This document shows positions 48,483 through 61,273 of a stretch of 64,000 nt of DNA, piece after piece (position 1 is the stretch's first letter; every line of letters begins with the position of its first letter). The translations under genes were made by a program, and so were the position numbers. The DNA is from Trachythela sp. YZ-2020 (taxonomy: Eukaryota > Cnidaria > Anthozoa > Malacalcyonacea > Clavulariidae): NCBI GenBank assembly GCA_016169945.1, contig JADLSH010000368.1, positions 186,001-250,000 on the forward strand, in the 5' to 3' direction. The notes under the pieces are model-generated. The model was not told the origin of the DNA, made no database searches, and saw nothing but the letters and a program-made list of their open reading frames with translations.

Positions 48483-49790
48483 TTAAGGTGGCTCCCTACA
48501 GTTATAGTACAGTTTGAAACACGATCTATATAGATCAGACGTCATCCTCGCGTCCCACGCGTGCAATCTTCGTGACCCGACAGAAATTTTGAAACAAGCC
48601 GCGGGAAGTTATTTTCGGAGACTTTATAGCAAAGAAACCACAAGTTTTTCATTATAATCGTAAATCTTTGAAATTTAAACAGTACGTATGTTTTTAACCA
48701 GTTTCTAAGCTTTCTTTTAGTGTGTTTTTTACCTATATATGTTCAGTATTATCCTTTATAATGTTCAAAATCTTCGACTTAAAAAAACTTGCATTGACTT
48801 AAAAAATCTGAAATTATATTTAAATTATATTCTCTTCAAGGCAGTCTAGGACTGTCAAAGTAATACAATAGTCTTCAAAGCAATTGAAAGTTTGAAACTT
48901 ATGTTATTCCTGTAGTGTTTGACATATTAAAAACTACAATACAGACAGTTTAATAATACGAGTTGTCTTATGAAAAATACATGTTGTTTGAATGTTTTGA
49001 AAAGTTGTCACACCGATATCGATTTTAACAACCAAAACAAATTGAAGAGACGTTGGATTAATAGTATTTCTATTTCCATGGTAATTAATCATGCATTTTC
49101 ATCTCAAACAAGTAAAGAATATTTGGCACAAGCCAAGAAATCGGAATAAAAATACACAACAAAGAACCAAGTACAAAACTATAAACATGTTTGATTTTGT
49201 TTCAATTCGATCGTGTTGTTCACGCATTATAATTCAGACGCATGCGCAAAATGCGATCATGTTGAGTCGATTTTTTTTGACGTCAGCAACTTCAACTGAA
49301 ATTTCGAGTTGTTTTTCTCGTGTTTCCTTCGGTGAAATTTTTTAAAACTTTGCACAATTGTTAAACAAGGCAAGAAGAAAAATATATCTAAATGTCAAAA
49401 AATTCTACAGATAAGTTTCTCTGTAATCGAAATTCCAAAATATCTCGAAAACTTATCTGTAAACTACCCTTCAAATTTTGATATGTTATTCCTTTGTGGA
49501 CCATAAATCTTCCAAAAAAGGGTTCAGACAAATTGACCGAAGGAAAAAAAAGATATTGTCGATTCAATCTGAAATTAGACAATATAACCGCAAAAGATAA
49601 GACACTATGGTTGCCATAGCAACACTAACACTATTCCTGTTTCTCCAGAAATGGACAGCCCAAGACCTCTTTACATTCGTGGAAATGTTCAGTTTGCCCT
49701 GTCATAAGTGTATCTAATATAATTTTGGTTGAAAGCGAAAGTTACTGAAAAGTACACATAGTTTTACAGAACTGTAGGGAGCCACCTTAA
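48483..49790. mobile_element. TTAA-flanked non-autonomous DNA transposon (1.3 kb)
   Basis: The ends GGTGGCTCCCTACAGTT (48487) and AACTGTAGGGAGCCACC (to 49786) are inverted copies, each bordered by TTAA (48483-48486, 49787-49790). A TTAA target site fits the piggyBac or Kolobok superfamilies. The interior is AT-rich with no transposase. A related end word occurs at about 3297-3308. Confidence 0.85.
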
Positions 49791-50597
49791 CTCTTTATTA
49801 CCTTCGAGTTGAGAACAACCTTTTCAAAGATAGGAGTATATTTTCCTGTTGCAAGTTTGAAAACAAACCTTTTAATTTCAAATAAAATGATGGCTTTTGT
49901 TTTTTTATACGCGACCACAACAAGTGAACAAGAGCTTCGGGCCATCGATGATTGCTGGTATTTATGCTATATTTTTTCATAAAATTTGTCGTGTTATGAA
50001 CGTATTATTCTGCTGTTGACATGAAAAATGTTTGTGAAGTTTTCTACGGCTATTTTTTCTAAACATGTACGGCTTTAATTGGCAACTAGTCAACATAGAT
50101 TGAGGGCTCAGTCAATAGTTTAGTATAGGTCAGTGGTGGTCCAACTCAGTTGTTTTCAAAGTTCAGGCTAATATCCCATTTTAACCATTATACATAGCGC
50201 AGTACTCTCAAACAGAGTAAAATAACGAAAGAACTGGGGTGCATCACTGCTTAATGGGTTAATATATTTGAATTTCCTTGGACTTGGTTTGTTTTTCTTG
50301 TCTTTCAAGTATCAACTACGAGTTAGTAAATAGCTCCAAATATGCTCCAAGCATCTTTAAAAAGATTCACGACGGCTCTATATACATACGTTTTGCACAT
50401 GAAAAGTGATCAGTTTATATGCACTTTCTTCTCAAAGTGCCAGGTTCTTTAGAAAACAGGCCTCTTCCGTTCCACTATTCTCATTTGTAGCAATAAATTA
50501 CTGTTTGTCCAATATTTTTCGATTGTTTCGAACTTTTCTAGGCTCCTTCAACTGCGATAGTTGACAAATAGTGTTATAGGTACGGTAATGGTGTAAT
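49791..50597. other. Upstream region of the KNTC1 reading frame
   Basis: No exon with clear coding was recognised. If KNTC1 has an upstream first exon it should lie here or further left. CCCCAG at 50602-50607 could be an acceptor just before the conserved part. Confidence 0.35.
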
Positions 50598-53500
50598 ATG
50601 TCCCCAGGCATAGGTAAAAATACTTTTCATTTATTTAGAAAGGAACAAAGTGGTGCTTTGTACAAGGTCGACGAACTTGCTAGAATCACGTCAGATGGGA
50701 AAGCCGATTTCCAACCGCTCGTCACATTAACCGCAGTATCTGCTGGAGGGATCTCTCTATCACTCTTCAACGAAATTTTTATATTTGATGGAGAGCAATC
50801 AAATTTCGTGTCAACTGTGTCATTTGAAAGCAATGTCGACACAATGGCATGGTGTCCGGATTCGCAATTCCTGGTCATATGTGACAGTTCAGGAACTATC
50901 CATTTCTTTTCCTTTATCCTTGGAGACGTAGTATTTACCTCCACTCTAGTCGAGATCTCGAAAGAGAGGTTGAATTCAGATTCTTATTTCAGTCATTCCA
51001 TGTTCACAAGCAATGAAGAAGTGGGTGGTGTAAATCTTACGATTTTGTCGCACGATGGATGTGTGTTCTCCTTCAAAGATCTTCCCTTACGTGAATTGTC
51101 CAAGGCACTTGAATCAAATGATTTCGCTTCCATCGGTAAACTGAAAGAAAACATCCAGAGAGAAATTTTTAAAGTTTCGTGTGCACGATGACACCAGCTA
51201 TTTCATTGAAACAGCTGGAGCTTTAAAATCTTCACTGATCCTGTCTGGAACAGGAAATGTCGCAGTCAGCATATGGGCCGATCAAAGTTTGGTGGATGTA
51301 ATCGAAGCAAACTTTCTGGATGGTGCGAGTGTAAAAAAGTGTGATGTCAGTCTTGATGGTAAATATCTGCTTATCTTAGATGAAGAATCAAGCCTAAGCG
51401 TTTGGGATACGAATGCGTTAATAATGTTGTCAGTTCCTTGCCGTTCAGTTGAGGACTTTGTTTTGACGAGTGGCGCTGCGACCATTGAAGCTGGTACCAT
51501 AGCATCTGATGCAGGACAAGTTGTAACGTTGACTGAAACTGAGGATGGAAAATGCAAAATACAGATCTACCAGTTGCCTCATTTTCAAGAAATGTATTCA
51601 AAAGAAGTAGCCAGGAGTTGCTCTCTTGCCAAGTCTAATTTGCAGGAAAAGGTGTATTACACTGAAGAGTATGTCAGCAGAGCTAGCAATAACAATATCC
51701 AAGGTTTGACATTCAAATGCTTATCAGAAGCATCTCCTGAGCATCGTGTTTACAATTTGATTCGAAAGAAGAGATTTGATGCTGCTTTGGAATTTTCAAA
51801 AGTATTTGGATTAGATGTCGAGTTTGTTTACAAAGCAAAGGCAAGTACCATTTTAGCTGATATATCAACAAAGATCTCGGAAAGTGATAGAAATGCTGAA
51901 GATAAATTGTTATCAGTAGACCAACTTATTGATGACCTTGAAGAAACCCTCCAAAACGTACGCAGTATTGAATTTTGTGTTGAGTGCTGTCTGACAGCTT
52001 CCCCTCCTCAACTGCAACAAGTTCATAGGTTGCTATGTTTCGCTAAAGATAAAATCGGAAAAGTTTCCGGTAAAGAAAAGAACAAATACAGCAAAGAAAT
52101 GAATGACGTTCTTTTTTCAATACACCGCCTCGAGACTTTTCAAATGGTTTTTGGAGACTCCCAATTCAGTGGGCATAAATGGCATCTGTTTTCAACTGGA
52201 AGTATGTTGAGAAATGTAACGCAAGCACTTAGTGAAGGCAAACTGTCCAGTGCAGCTGTCATTTGGATGCGTCACCATACTGAATTTGAAAACGACTTTT
52301 CATGCGAGAAGTTGCAAAAACTTTTAGCGTCTGTTAGATCAGACTTACCATCTTCGAGTATAGCTTCATGGATGAAGTCGTATCTAGTCCCTTTCGTCAT
52401 ATGTTCAGTGAATGATCGGAAAGCTTTGTATGTTTTGGCCTCTTGGTTGGAGCAACGAGTGGTTTCGTTGGAAATTGCCGAAAAAGAGGACTGGCCCAAC
52501 AATGGACTTGAAATGGCCACGCTTTTGTTTGATGTTGTATCCAAATGCAAAGATGAGAACAGCAACTACATGAATATTCCAACACCAGTTATTGTCAGCC
52601 AAGACTATGGATCTGCTCTTGTACAGGTATCGACGAAAGACAGTGAATCGAACCCTGTCTCATCCTTAGCACTTTTGGTTGAGCATTTAACAGAGTTAAA
52701 GAAGCTTCATATCAACTATCACTGTAAACTTCCTTTGGCAGAGTTCACGAAGGAAACACCGATTGGAATTATGTTTAAAATGTTGGATTGTGTCTTGGCT
52801 GTCACTTTAATTCCCAACGTCATTCACAACCAAATTGCGCAATATGGAGTTCAACATGGTTTTCAAATTGATGATGTTCTTCTGAAATATATCGGTCACA
52901 AAACGAAGCAAGTTTACTCCTCTAGTTCATCAAATACCTTGTATGAGGATCGGTTTGTGGAAATTACCAGGTGTATCAAGACCAGAGCAAAGCGGCTTGA
53001 AGCCATTCTAACGCTTATGTCTTGGGCATCAGTTCCTTGGAACAGCACAATTCAAGAAATGGTTAGGAAAGCAATGAACGATGACCCATCAAATTCAAGT
53101 TTGAAAATGAGCTATCGCTTAATGGAAATCAAGAAGATTCTTAGCCACTATGGTATTCGTGATATCGAACTGTCTAGTGATTTACATCTTAAAAACGTCG
53201 TTAAGTATATGCTTGGCACGTCGCACAAGACCGCATTAGAAGATGCGTTGCGAATCGTGAAACCTATCACTGCATGTCTGAAGAAGATATTTATGTCATT
53301 AGGCTCAGAAATTTGTGCTTGAGAGGTCTACCTGAAGAGTGTGCTCAGTTGCTGGTGCGTGTTGATGATTCAAAAGTCGTGTCTGTTGCCCAGTATTTTC
53401 TCACATGGGTGCTACTTGTTGTTGATGTTTATGCTGACGACGAAGATGACCGAAGTGAGCGCAATTTAGTTATCGAAGCTGGTGTTCATACTTTGGAGTT

Positions 53501-56500
53501 TCTTCAAAATATTGGTAAGATTACAGATGATACGAAAGTTACACTCAATACTCTGAAGAGCATTCTTGCGCTTGAGAAAGAGTTTTCTATATTTGTAACC
53601 TATCGCGACTGCAGCAACGTAGAGACAAGCAACGAGATCCTTTCTGCCTATCTGAAGAAGAGCGATATTCCCATACAAAGATTACTCAAAATGGAAGATG
53701 AAAAAGTCCATGACCTGGACAAACTGTCGCGGTTAGGAAGCCTGTTTGGCCTTTCTCTTGTACAGTTACAGAACAAGATTATGCTTCAGTATATTTCTGA
53801 TCACCCGAATAGTTTGAACTCAACCACAATGGTTATTTGTAATGAATGGTTGAAGGTGAATATACATGAGTTGTCAAGTGAAGACGTTTTTACTCTTTGC
53901 ATGGCCCTCCTCCAGCAACAAGTTGCCGAGAGTGAAGATATGTTATCGTCAACAGGTTTCAATGTCCCTGAAATGCTCTATAGATTGGCTTGTCGTGCAG
54001 CAACAAATGGTGAAGCAATCAACCTCAACGATTATTTGGAATGGTGTAAAGTATGTTGGCTGTCAGATATGCTCTATGTCAGCTGTGAAAGTGGTGATCT
54101 TAGTTTGTCTACATCAGTATGTGCAGAAGATATGCTGCTATTGTGGAACAATGCCAGCCGGTTTCGAGATAATGGTTTTGTTTTGGATATTAGCACTGCA
54201 TTTCCCCTTTACAACAACTTTGTTAAGTCAGTTCTGCTGGTCAGTAAAAGTCCTGCTGAAAATTTGGGAAATCTAATAATTGCATGCCGAGATTTGGTTT
54301 TTCACTTGGAAGAAAACAATCTCCACGAATTAGCCTTACACTACGCCCTTTGTTCGCTGCGCCATCTTCTTGTTTTCACCTCACTAGACGAGGCTGCACA
54401 TACAGAAAATGACGATGGGGAACAAAACCATAAAATGGCGGTGCTACATCAGATGGGTGTACATGGTGTCCAACACGTCTCTTCAATGTTGCTTAATCTT
54501 GTATGCAAGGTTTTGCATAGTAGTGATATAGACTGCAGCGTAGCCCTTGGTTTTCTAAGCTCTATTCCAGAAGACGCTGCTCTGCAGAAGTTAAAGAGTG
54601 ACTTTGCTGTAGATGAAGGACATGATGCATCCCAGGCTATTGCTGCTTTCAACGTTTTACTGAGTTTTGCCAAAAGCTTTTGCGAGGAGAAAATTGTCAA
54701 CGCTGTCGAAGAATTATACTCAGACGCGTTATGGCACGCCAAGCTCCAGAAACTCGACATCACTTGCGAAAATCTGTTGATTGGTGAAACAAAAGAAGTT
54801 AAAAAAGTCCTCGAACTTCTGTTAGAAAAACCTGGAGTCGATGTGGCAGTTATTGTAGAATTTTGCAAGTCTTTTTCCATAGACGTTGGCGATACTTTGC
54901 ACACCTATATTAAATTCAATTTAGCGGGAAGTAGGACCATTTGTTCTTCTGGTGATCCAACAGTTCTTGGTGATTCTTCTGATACGTCGAGCAGCATCAA
55001 CAACTTCCAGGAAAATCTTGTTCATGCACTCGACTATATGTCCAGACGGTCAAGTGTATCCGAGTTGTTAGCCTTGCTAAAAGATGTCCTTCTCTCCCTT
55101 CCTCTGTATGATTACGAGAGATTGTTGATAGTTTTGGATGAAATTATCAAGTTGTCGAGCAATGAACATCAAGAAGTTTTTCGAAAACAGTTGGAAGTAC
55201 TGAATATTTTAACAAATTATACGCGAAGTGCCTTGCCGTCCGAGTATGAGGAACATTATCAAGTTAAAGAGTTATCCTTTGGCGTGAAAGAACATGCTGC
55301 CCTGCCGAAAAGCTTAGCTGAGAAAAGACTACCTTTTCATCCACTGTTCTATGGAAAGCCTTGGAAAATTATTGCACCTGAGTTAAATGATGAAACCATC
55401 ACGAAGCTTCTTCGACTTTGTCAAATTTTGAAGATGCAAGAGGATCAAGTGTATGTCACGGCCGCCAACAACTTAGTCTCGTCTTGTTTGTTTGAAAAGC
55501 CTGCAGAAGGAGGTGTGTCCAGCAATCCTTTGTCCAGCAATCCTTTGTCAAGTATTTACTTTGACAAAGCAGCTGATCTTCTGTCTGCAGTGAAAAATCC
55601 CGAGGGTGCAGTAAAGACGCGGTTGACCCTGCTCTCCAGATGGCCTCAATGCGAAGATAGAGTGAAGGCAGCCAATGCTTTGCTGAGTTAGTTTTCCAGT
55701 GGAAGTCAAATTGTCAAGGTGACGAGTTACAACTAGCTGAGAAAATTTTCAAGACTACGAAAGATTTATGCCAAGAAATTGCTATTCAACATATCCTGCA
55801 TTCCAACGGTGTTACAGACGAGGGTTCCTTTAACTTCAAACGAAGGCCCGTTAAGCTGATCTTCCATTTGTATGAAACATATGGTTGTGTACCTGAAGAA
55901 AACGACCAAATGTTCACAAGATTGCAGATGAAGTTGCTGGTACAAGCGATCTTAATATCACGAAAGTTCGTAGTCGTCTTCTGATGGAGTGGCAACCGTC
56001 ATCATCTTCACATGGCATGAGATCTGCAGAGAATTCCACAGCTGAAAAGCGGGCAAAAGATCGGGACAATCTTAAGCGTGTCATTTATCTTATGCAGGCT
56101 GATTCTGTGCAGAAGAACGCTCTTTTCCTGTTAAATTTTGCCTATAGACAAGGCCCCTCCAAGATAACATACGAAAGCCGAGTTAGGGCAATGAAATTGC
56201 TCTTTAATATTGCATCGCCGGAAGTTATTGAATCAGTTGCTAATGGTTCCATAGATGACCTCAAGAATTACACGAAGTCCTTGGTTTATCTTTCTGAACT
56301 GGAACACTTGCATTTACATCAGACCGTTGAGTCGTTTCAACGCTGCAACAAGGAAGGTCTGGTGAAAGGCCTCTGGAAGAATCATAAAGATAATGCTCAT
56401 GCAATTTTACTGATTGCTGATATATGCTTGGATTCGACGATTTCCGACCCACAGATTTGGACGAACATTCTTCGACAGCTCTCCCATCTTGGCTTAACCA

Positions 56501-57297
56501 CGTATTTGGGTAACCTTCTACCGCGTCTTACCCAATTTCCAAACCTTTGGCAGACGTCCAACATTATGAAGATATGGACGGATCTTGCAATTCAAACGTT
56601 GGAGAAAGCTGTTTATCCATTATCTCCAGAGGAAAAAAGCTTCTGCCAAAAATCGATGCAATTGTTGCAGAAGTGTCCTATCATGACTGAAGCAGTTACG
56701 TCATCTGTCTTCGAGAAGCTATTGGAACTTGGCATGCATTCGTATGCACTTGCATGCTTAACTTTACTGCCACGAAAACTGATATCTACTAACCTTACGA
56801 AGCTGATGTCTGTTACAACCCCAAAGGAAATCCTGGACTTAATATCCAAAGAACGGACTTTAGGGCAATGTTTTGTTAACCCCGACGTTGCCCAAGCTCT
56901 TGTTTTTGACTTCCTTGACGCCTCAGGATCGTACGAGTTGCTAAAAGATTCGGAACACTATTTCAAGTTTGCGGATTACCTTATCAGTAAGATGAAATTT
57001 CCTGAGATGGTCATGACCATAGTAAAGAACGGCGAGCTTAAAGCAGCCATAGAGTTAGCCCGACATTATGACATGTATGGTTCCCCTCTGAAGATTAAAA
57101 GTTCGCAATTTGATGTGAAACCATCTGTAGCTGGTTTCGATGATTTAGTGGCTTTTTTGAAGAAATTTGGAATGTTGGAGGAAGCAGTTCCATATCTACC
57201 TGATTTTGACAAGACAACCGTTCCTGATGAAAAGCCCCAGTTGGATTCTGGTGACTCTAATATGTTAGATGATGTTGACTTTTTTGATGTCTTTTAA
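50598..57297 (+). CDS. KNTC1: KNTC1 / ROD kinetochore-associated protein 1, intronless and frame-broken
   Basis: ROD is the scaffold of the ROD-Zwilch-ZW10 (RZZ) complex, which forms the kinetochore corona, recruits Spindly/dynein and Mad1-Mad2, and keeps the spindle checkpoint active. The frame runs through four shifts: 50598-51191, 51181-53322, 53274-55691, a middle frame to about 55920, and 55984-57297 with its upstream extension. Together they give about 2,200 residues, close to the ~2,209 of the human protein. N-terminal propeller words include GALYKVDELARI and LLILDEESSLSVWDTNALIM. A middle block reads KKRFDAALEFSKVFGLDVEF, and the C-terminal helical ROD domain has EGLVKGLWKNHKDNAHAILL. 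The human counterpart starts about 15 residues earlier. No intron is seen over 6.7 kb, which is odd for an animal KNTC1. Either this is a recent retrocopy or the lineage lost the introns, and the shifts are mutations or assembly indels (one is an extra T in a T run near 51170). Confidence 0.93.
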
Positions 57298-58600
57298 AAG
57301 GCGAACTTAACGTGTAACATTTTCCCTAAGTTACCATGACGCAGCGCTTTATATGTTACATACTTTGTTGTTTATGTGTTGCTTTATACCAAGTATAGAA
57401 AGACTTATTTTGCACGGTTCTATAAAACTACATGTTGGTGAACAGCACATGTTCGACACGTTACGATAAAAAAATGTTTCTTTATTTGTGTGAAATAGGA
57501 ATTTAAGCCTACGTTAAGAGCAAACACGCCTCGGATGATCTATTTATTATCTACAATCATAGGACTGGCGATAAGGACAACAGGAAGTATGTCTCTTATT
57601 ACTTGCTACCTTACCATTGTCGTTAGATAGCGTGCATACATGTTGAAACAAAGTTTATCATGTCCCCCACTGCACTCCGTTGTCGTGAATATAGAACCGT
57701 GCAAAGTAACACTTTAAAATTGTAATACCCTGTTACCCCGCATATAAGCGCATTCGCTTAATTTTGGTTACTCAAAGGCGCATGCCTATATCTCGGATGC
57801 GTCTATATGCGGGGTAGTAGGGGTACTTGGTATTTGACAATGAATTGTTTTGTTGGGCTGCGAATGTCTAACTGCCTTTGTGTCGTGGGCACGAGACTTG
57901 TTGTCTTGCCCTTTATTAACAGTTGATATATATTGATATATTATATAAAACATTGGTATATGTTATAAAATATCGCGTTTCATAAAGATACCAGCCGCAG
58001 AATGTTTGACAGCCACAGACCTACTGCTTGTCATAGAAGAATAAATATAAGTTCCTTGTAGCTCTACGATTTTGGAGAAAATTGGTGCTACACTACCCAC
58101 GAGTCCTATAGACTCCGAGACACGAGATTGGTTTCCAGTATTTGTATTTTTGCACCGCAAGCCCTTTAATCTTTACCTGGTATATAAAAGGCTTGATTGA
58201 GGTGCCGACACCTGTATTATATTTATTGTCTAGTTACCTTCAAATTATTCAGACTATCAAAACCAAAACTTTAGACTTGGTCGTTAATCAAAAGCAGTGG
58301 GAAAACTTTTGATAATGTGGCTGTCTGTCATCTTTACGAAGTAGGATTTATTATATAAATAGAAATGACTGTATTTTGTCTGGTTGAAAATATTTAGGTA
58401 ACTGTTATATGCAGAGACAGGAATATTGACAAATTGGTTTTCACCAAAAGTGAACTATACATTTTGTAAGAACATACTGATAATATTGTAATAGATATAT
58501 TCGTTATTAATAGTGAGTTACATATATATGTTAATAATGCATATGCTAGGTGGTAGCCATTTTTGTATCTGCACTAACGCCGATATATTGCTATCGGGTG
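57298..58600. other. 3' flank of KNTC1, mostly anonymous, with one small palindrome
   Basis: TACCCCGCATATAAGCGCAT (57734) is mirrored by ATGCGTCTATATGCGGGGTA (to about 57818), a ~90 bp hairpin. No long poly(A) tract follows the KNTC1 stop; only AATAAA-poor AT-rich sequence and a run of seven A near 57470. No other gene was seen. Confidence 0.5.
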
Positions 58601-58977
58601 CATAGAGATTATAAAAGAATAGAGGGGGCATCCCACTGATATGTTAGTCAAGAAAAGGGAAAAATTGAAGCTTCCTAATTGGGGCCCCTTATGAGTCCCG
58701 GATATGAAATCGCGCACCCATTGGCTACATTTGAAATCTCCTTAGCAACACTGCCTTTAATAGCAACAGCAAAATTGTTTTTTTGGCCGTGAAAAAAATA
58801 CACGAAACCCCCCCCCCCCCCAAATTCAGTAAAAATCACTCCTATGTGTCTTAAAATTTTAAATATGTGTTACTATTTTATATATATTGAGAATAAGCCT
58901 GCTAAAAACTGATATAATTGATTTGTTTTCCTTTTTTGTCTATTTAACGTTTAGCAACCAAGTGAGAAACCCAGACT

Positions 58978-59302
58978 CAGGGCCGGATTAACCACGTGGC
59001 AGATGCGGCATATGCCGCGGGCCTCGCGCTTATGGGGGCCTCGCGCTTTACTGTCCTACGCCCATTTTTACGAGAACACGCCCGCTCTATTGGGACACGC
59101 CCATTTTAGGTGCCTCGCGAATTTAGATGCCTCGCGAATTTAGGGGCCTCGCGAATTTAGGGACCTCGCGCATTGGGAAATTGCGGTGATTTGCGGATAA
59201 AATTGAAAACAATTATTTAACAATTTTGTGTCTCTTTGGGGGGGTTGGGGGCCTCGCGCTGAAAATCTGCCACGGGCCTCGCGCGACGTTAATCCGGCCC
59301 TG
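58978..59302. mobile_element. hAT MITE with CAGGGCCGGATTAA ends (325 bp), nested
   Basis: The ends CAGGGCCGGATTAA and TTAATCCGGCCCTG are bordered by a perfect 8 bp duplication CCCAGACT (58970-58977, 59303-59310). The interior holds repeated GGGCCTCGCGC words. It is non-coding. Confidence 0.92.
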
Positions 59303-59530
59303 CCCAGACTGCAGAGTGAAAACACCCGCCTTTGAAGTTAAATTCCAGTTCCACTAAGCAGTTTCATTGCTTCACACCAAGTCCACATATTTAAACATCA
59401 AATTAAAGACAAATTGACTTACATAGGAATAGTTTTTCGCTGAATTTGTGCGTTTTTTTACATTTTGCTTAAATTTTAGTAAGCTTTTTTCAAAAAATGA
59501 TTTTGTTGTTGCTAAGGCAGTGTTGCTAAC

Positions 59531-60132
59531 TACAGAGTTGTAGACTCGAGTCGTGCGACTTGGACTCGAGTCGCAATTTTTGTTACTTGTGACTTGACTT
59601 GTTACCGAGACTGATGACTTGTGACTAGCCTCCTCCGCAGGAAACTAAAGAACTTGGTGGAAAACGGCAGAATTACGCAATAATTTCATAGGCATGAGGG
59701 AGTAACAGTGGATAGTGAGGGGTAATTGGAGCTGGTCTGAAATAAAATCACGGAAGTTTTGACTCCCAAGCTATTGCGCAATTTTTGCCAAGTATTGCAC
59801 AATTCTGGCGTTTACGAAGAGTTGCCTGCGGAGGAGGTTACCTTGTGACTTGACTTGGACTTGGACAAAATGACATGTGACTTGACTTGGCCTTGCAAGA
59901 AATGACTTGTTACCAACGCAAGTCAAACGTAAACTCGAAAGTATCTAGTGAAAATCAAGTTTTCCGGCACTGTAAATTCGTCGTCTTGATCAATCGATCG
60001 GCGTGTTGTAGAATTTGGCGCATCGACAGAATTTGCGCCTGGGTATTTTCCTACCAATCGCTTTTTCTTTCGCGACTTCGTGATAAAACTTCTGACATAA
60101 AATAACGACGCACAGACTCGTTAACAACTCTG
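59531..60132. mobile_element. CAGAGTTG-ended element rich in GACTTG repeats (600 bp), nested
   Basis: The ends CAGAGTTGTAGACTCGAGTC and the complement GACTCGTTAACAACTCTG enclose GACTTGTGACTTGACTTG-type repeats. The other arm of the host element reads GGCAGTGTTGCTAAGGAGAT when complemented, without interruption. Here the same word is split, and TTGCTAA appears on both sides (59523-59529, 60133-60139). That shows a 7-8 bp duplication and an hAT-like insertion. Confidence 0.8.
59629..59837. mobile_element. 209 bp MITE with CCTCCTCCGCAGG ends, innermost
   Basis: CCTCCTCCGCAGGAAACT and AGTTGCCTGCGGAGGAGG are the inverted ends. The size matches the 208 bp MITE at 13473-13680, and the outer word CTCCTCCGCAG is shared with it and with the 16.8 kb transposon. 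No clean target duplication is visible because the host is itself a GACTTG repeat. Confidence 0.75.
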
Positions 60133-60295
60133 TTGCTAAGAAGATTTCAATGTAGCCAATGGGCGCACGATTTCACATCCGGTACATACATCCGGGGCTC
60201 ATATGGGGCCCCCCACTAGGAAGCTTCAATTTACCCCTCAATTTATCCCGGGATGCCCCCTCTATTCTTTTATAAACTCTATGATCGGGTGTGTA

Positions 60296-60936
60296 CAGTG
60301 AACTAAAATATATGGAAGGCTGACTTCTAACTACGACGTAAAATTGAAGGAATTCTGGTGCGTCATTTTCAGTCCCCTACGCGCGCGGTCAATCCTTTTT
60401 GATGGCGGGGAGAAGCGGGAAGTGAAGTTTTCGTGATTTTCAGATCCTGTTTCTGTTCATTTTATAAAGGGCAAGAAAGAAAAAAGCCTAAACTTTATAT
60501 ATTTAATGTAGACCTGGTTTGTTTTCCTGCATTTTCCCACTGTATGTGTGAGTAAATCTGTATTTTTCATTGCGAATGACACGGTAACAACAAATATTTT
60601 CAAACTTTTGTTTTTTTGTTTTTAGTAAATCTGTATTTTTCATTATGTTTACATTGTAGTTGTTGTTGTAGCTATGCAATTTCATATTGTTTTGTATTTT
60701 TATTTATTATTTCTTTAAGTGACCTTCAATTGTGGTTTCTACCAAAACAAAACACAGAATTCAAACTTTACATTGAACTTTGCTGTATTTTTTAAAAACA
60801 TCACTCCTATGCCATGAAAGAGTCTGACCGCGCGCGTAGGGGACTGAAAATGACGCACCAGAATTCCTTCAATTTCCGCCATGTTTGGCTTCACTTTTTG
60901 AGCTGGAGTCAGCCTTCCATGTATTATAGTTCACTG
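60296..60936. mobile_element. hAT MITE with CAGTGAACTA ends (641 bp)
   Basis: The ends CAGTGAACTA and TAGTTCACTG extend into inverted repeats of about 100 bp (GGAATTCTGGTGCGTCATTT and CCCCTACGCGCGCGGTCA). The flanks GGTGTGTA (60288-60295) and GGTGCGTA (60937-60944) form an 8 bp duplication with one mismatch. It overlaps the border of the neighbouring hAT-like element's duplication and has no coding capacity. Confidence 0.88.
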
Positions 60937-61273
60937 GGTGCGTAATGTAACCACTAGCCAATCAGCGACAGCTATCTTAAAATGACGTAATGTTACTCTT
61001 GATCTCTACGTACAACTAGATTGATATTAAATATTTCAAGATGGCGGACTACTCAAGAGCGAGCATTATAAATATGGGCATGTTTCTATAATTTTACGAT
61101 GGAAATTATACATCAAAGCATCAGAATTTTTACTTTTTGTAATATTTTGAACATGGTGAATATTGAGAGAGTATCTTTAGTAAGTAGTATAAAGGTTTTG
61201 AGAACTTTTGAATCTGGAAATTATTCGACAATTTACAAAAACGTTATTGACAGATTGACTTGACTTGCCACAG

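Larger units (their letters stand above)
58601..60283. mobile_element. hAT-like element with long inverted repeats, host of a nested stack
   Basis: The ends CATAGAGATTATAAAAGAAT and ATTCTTTTATAAACTCTATG are flanked by the 8 bp duplication ATCGGGTG (58593-58600, 60284-60291). The inverted repeats continue for about 180 bp (GAGGGGGCATCCC, GGGGCCCC, CGCGCACCCATTGGCTACAT) with moderate divergence. No transposase is present. Two later elements are inserted inside, and one of those holds a third. Confidence 0.88.

Noticed and set aside
50590..50607. True start codon of KNTC1 at 50598
   Set aside because: Human ROD has about 15 more residues before the first conserved word, and CCCCAG just after this ATG could be a splice acceptor. 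The ATG is therefore kept only as the boundary of what is visible.
57298..57480. Poly(A) tail proving a KNTC1 retrocopy
   Set aside because: Only a run of seven A near 57470 is present, with no long tail or flanking duplication. Retroposition remains unproven.
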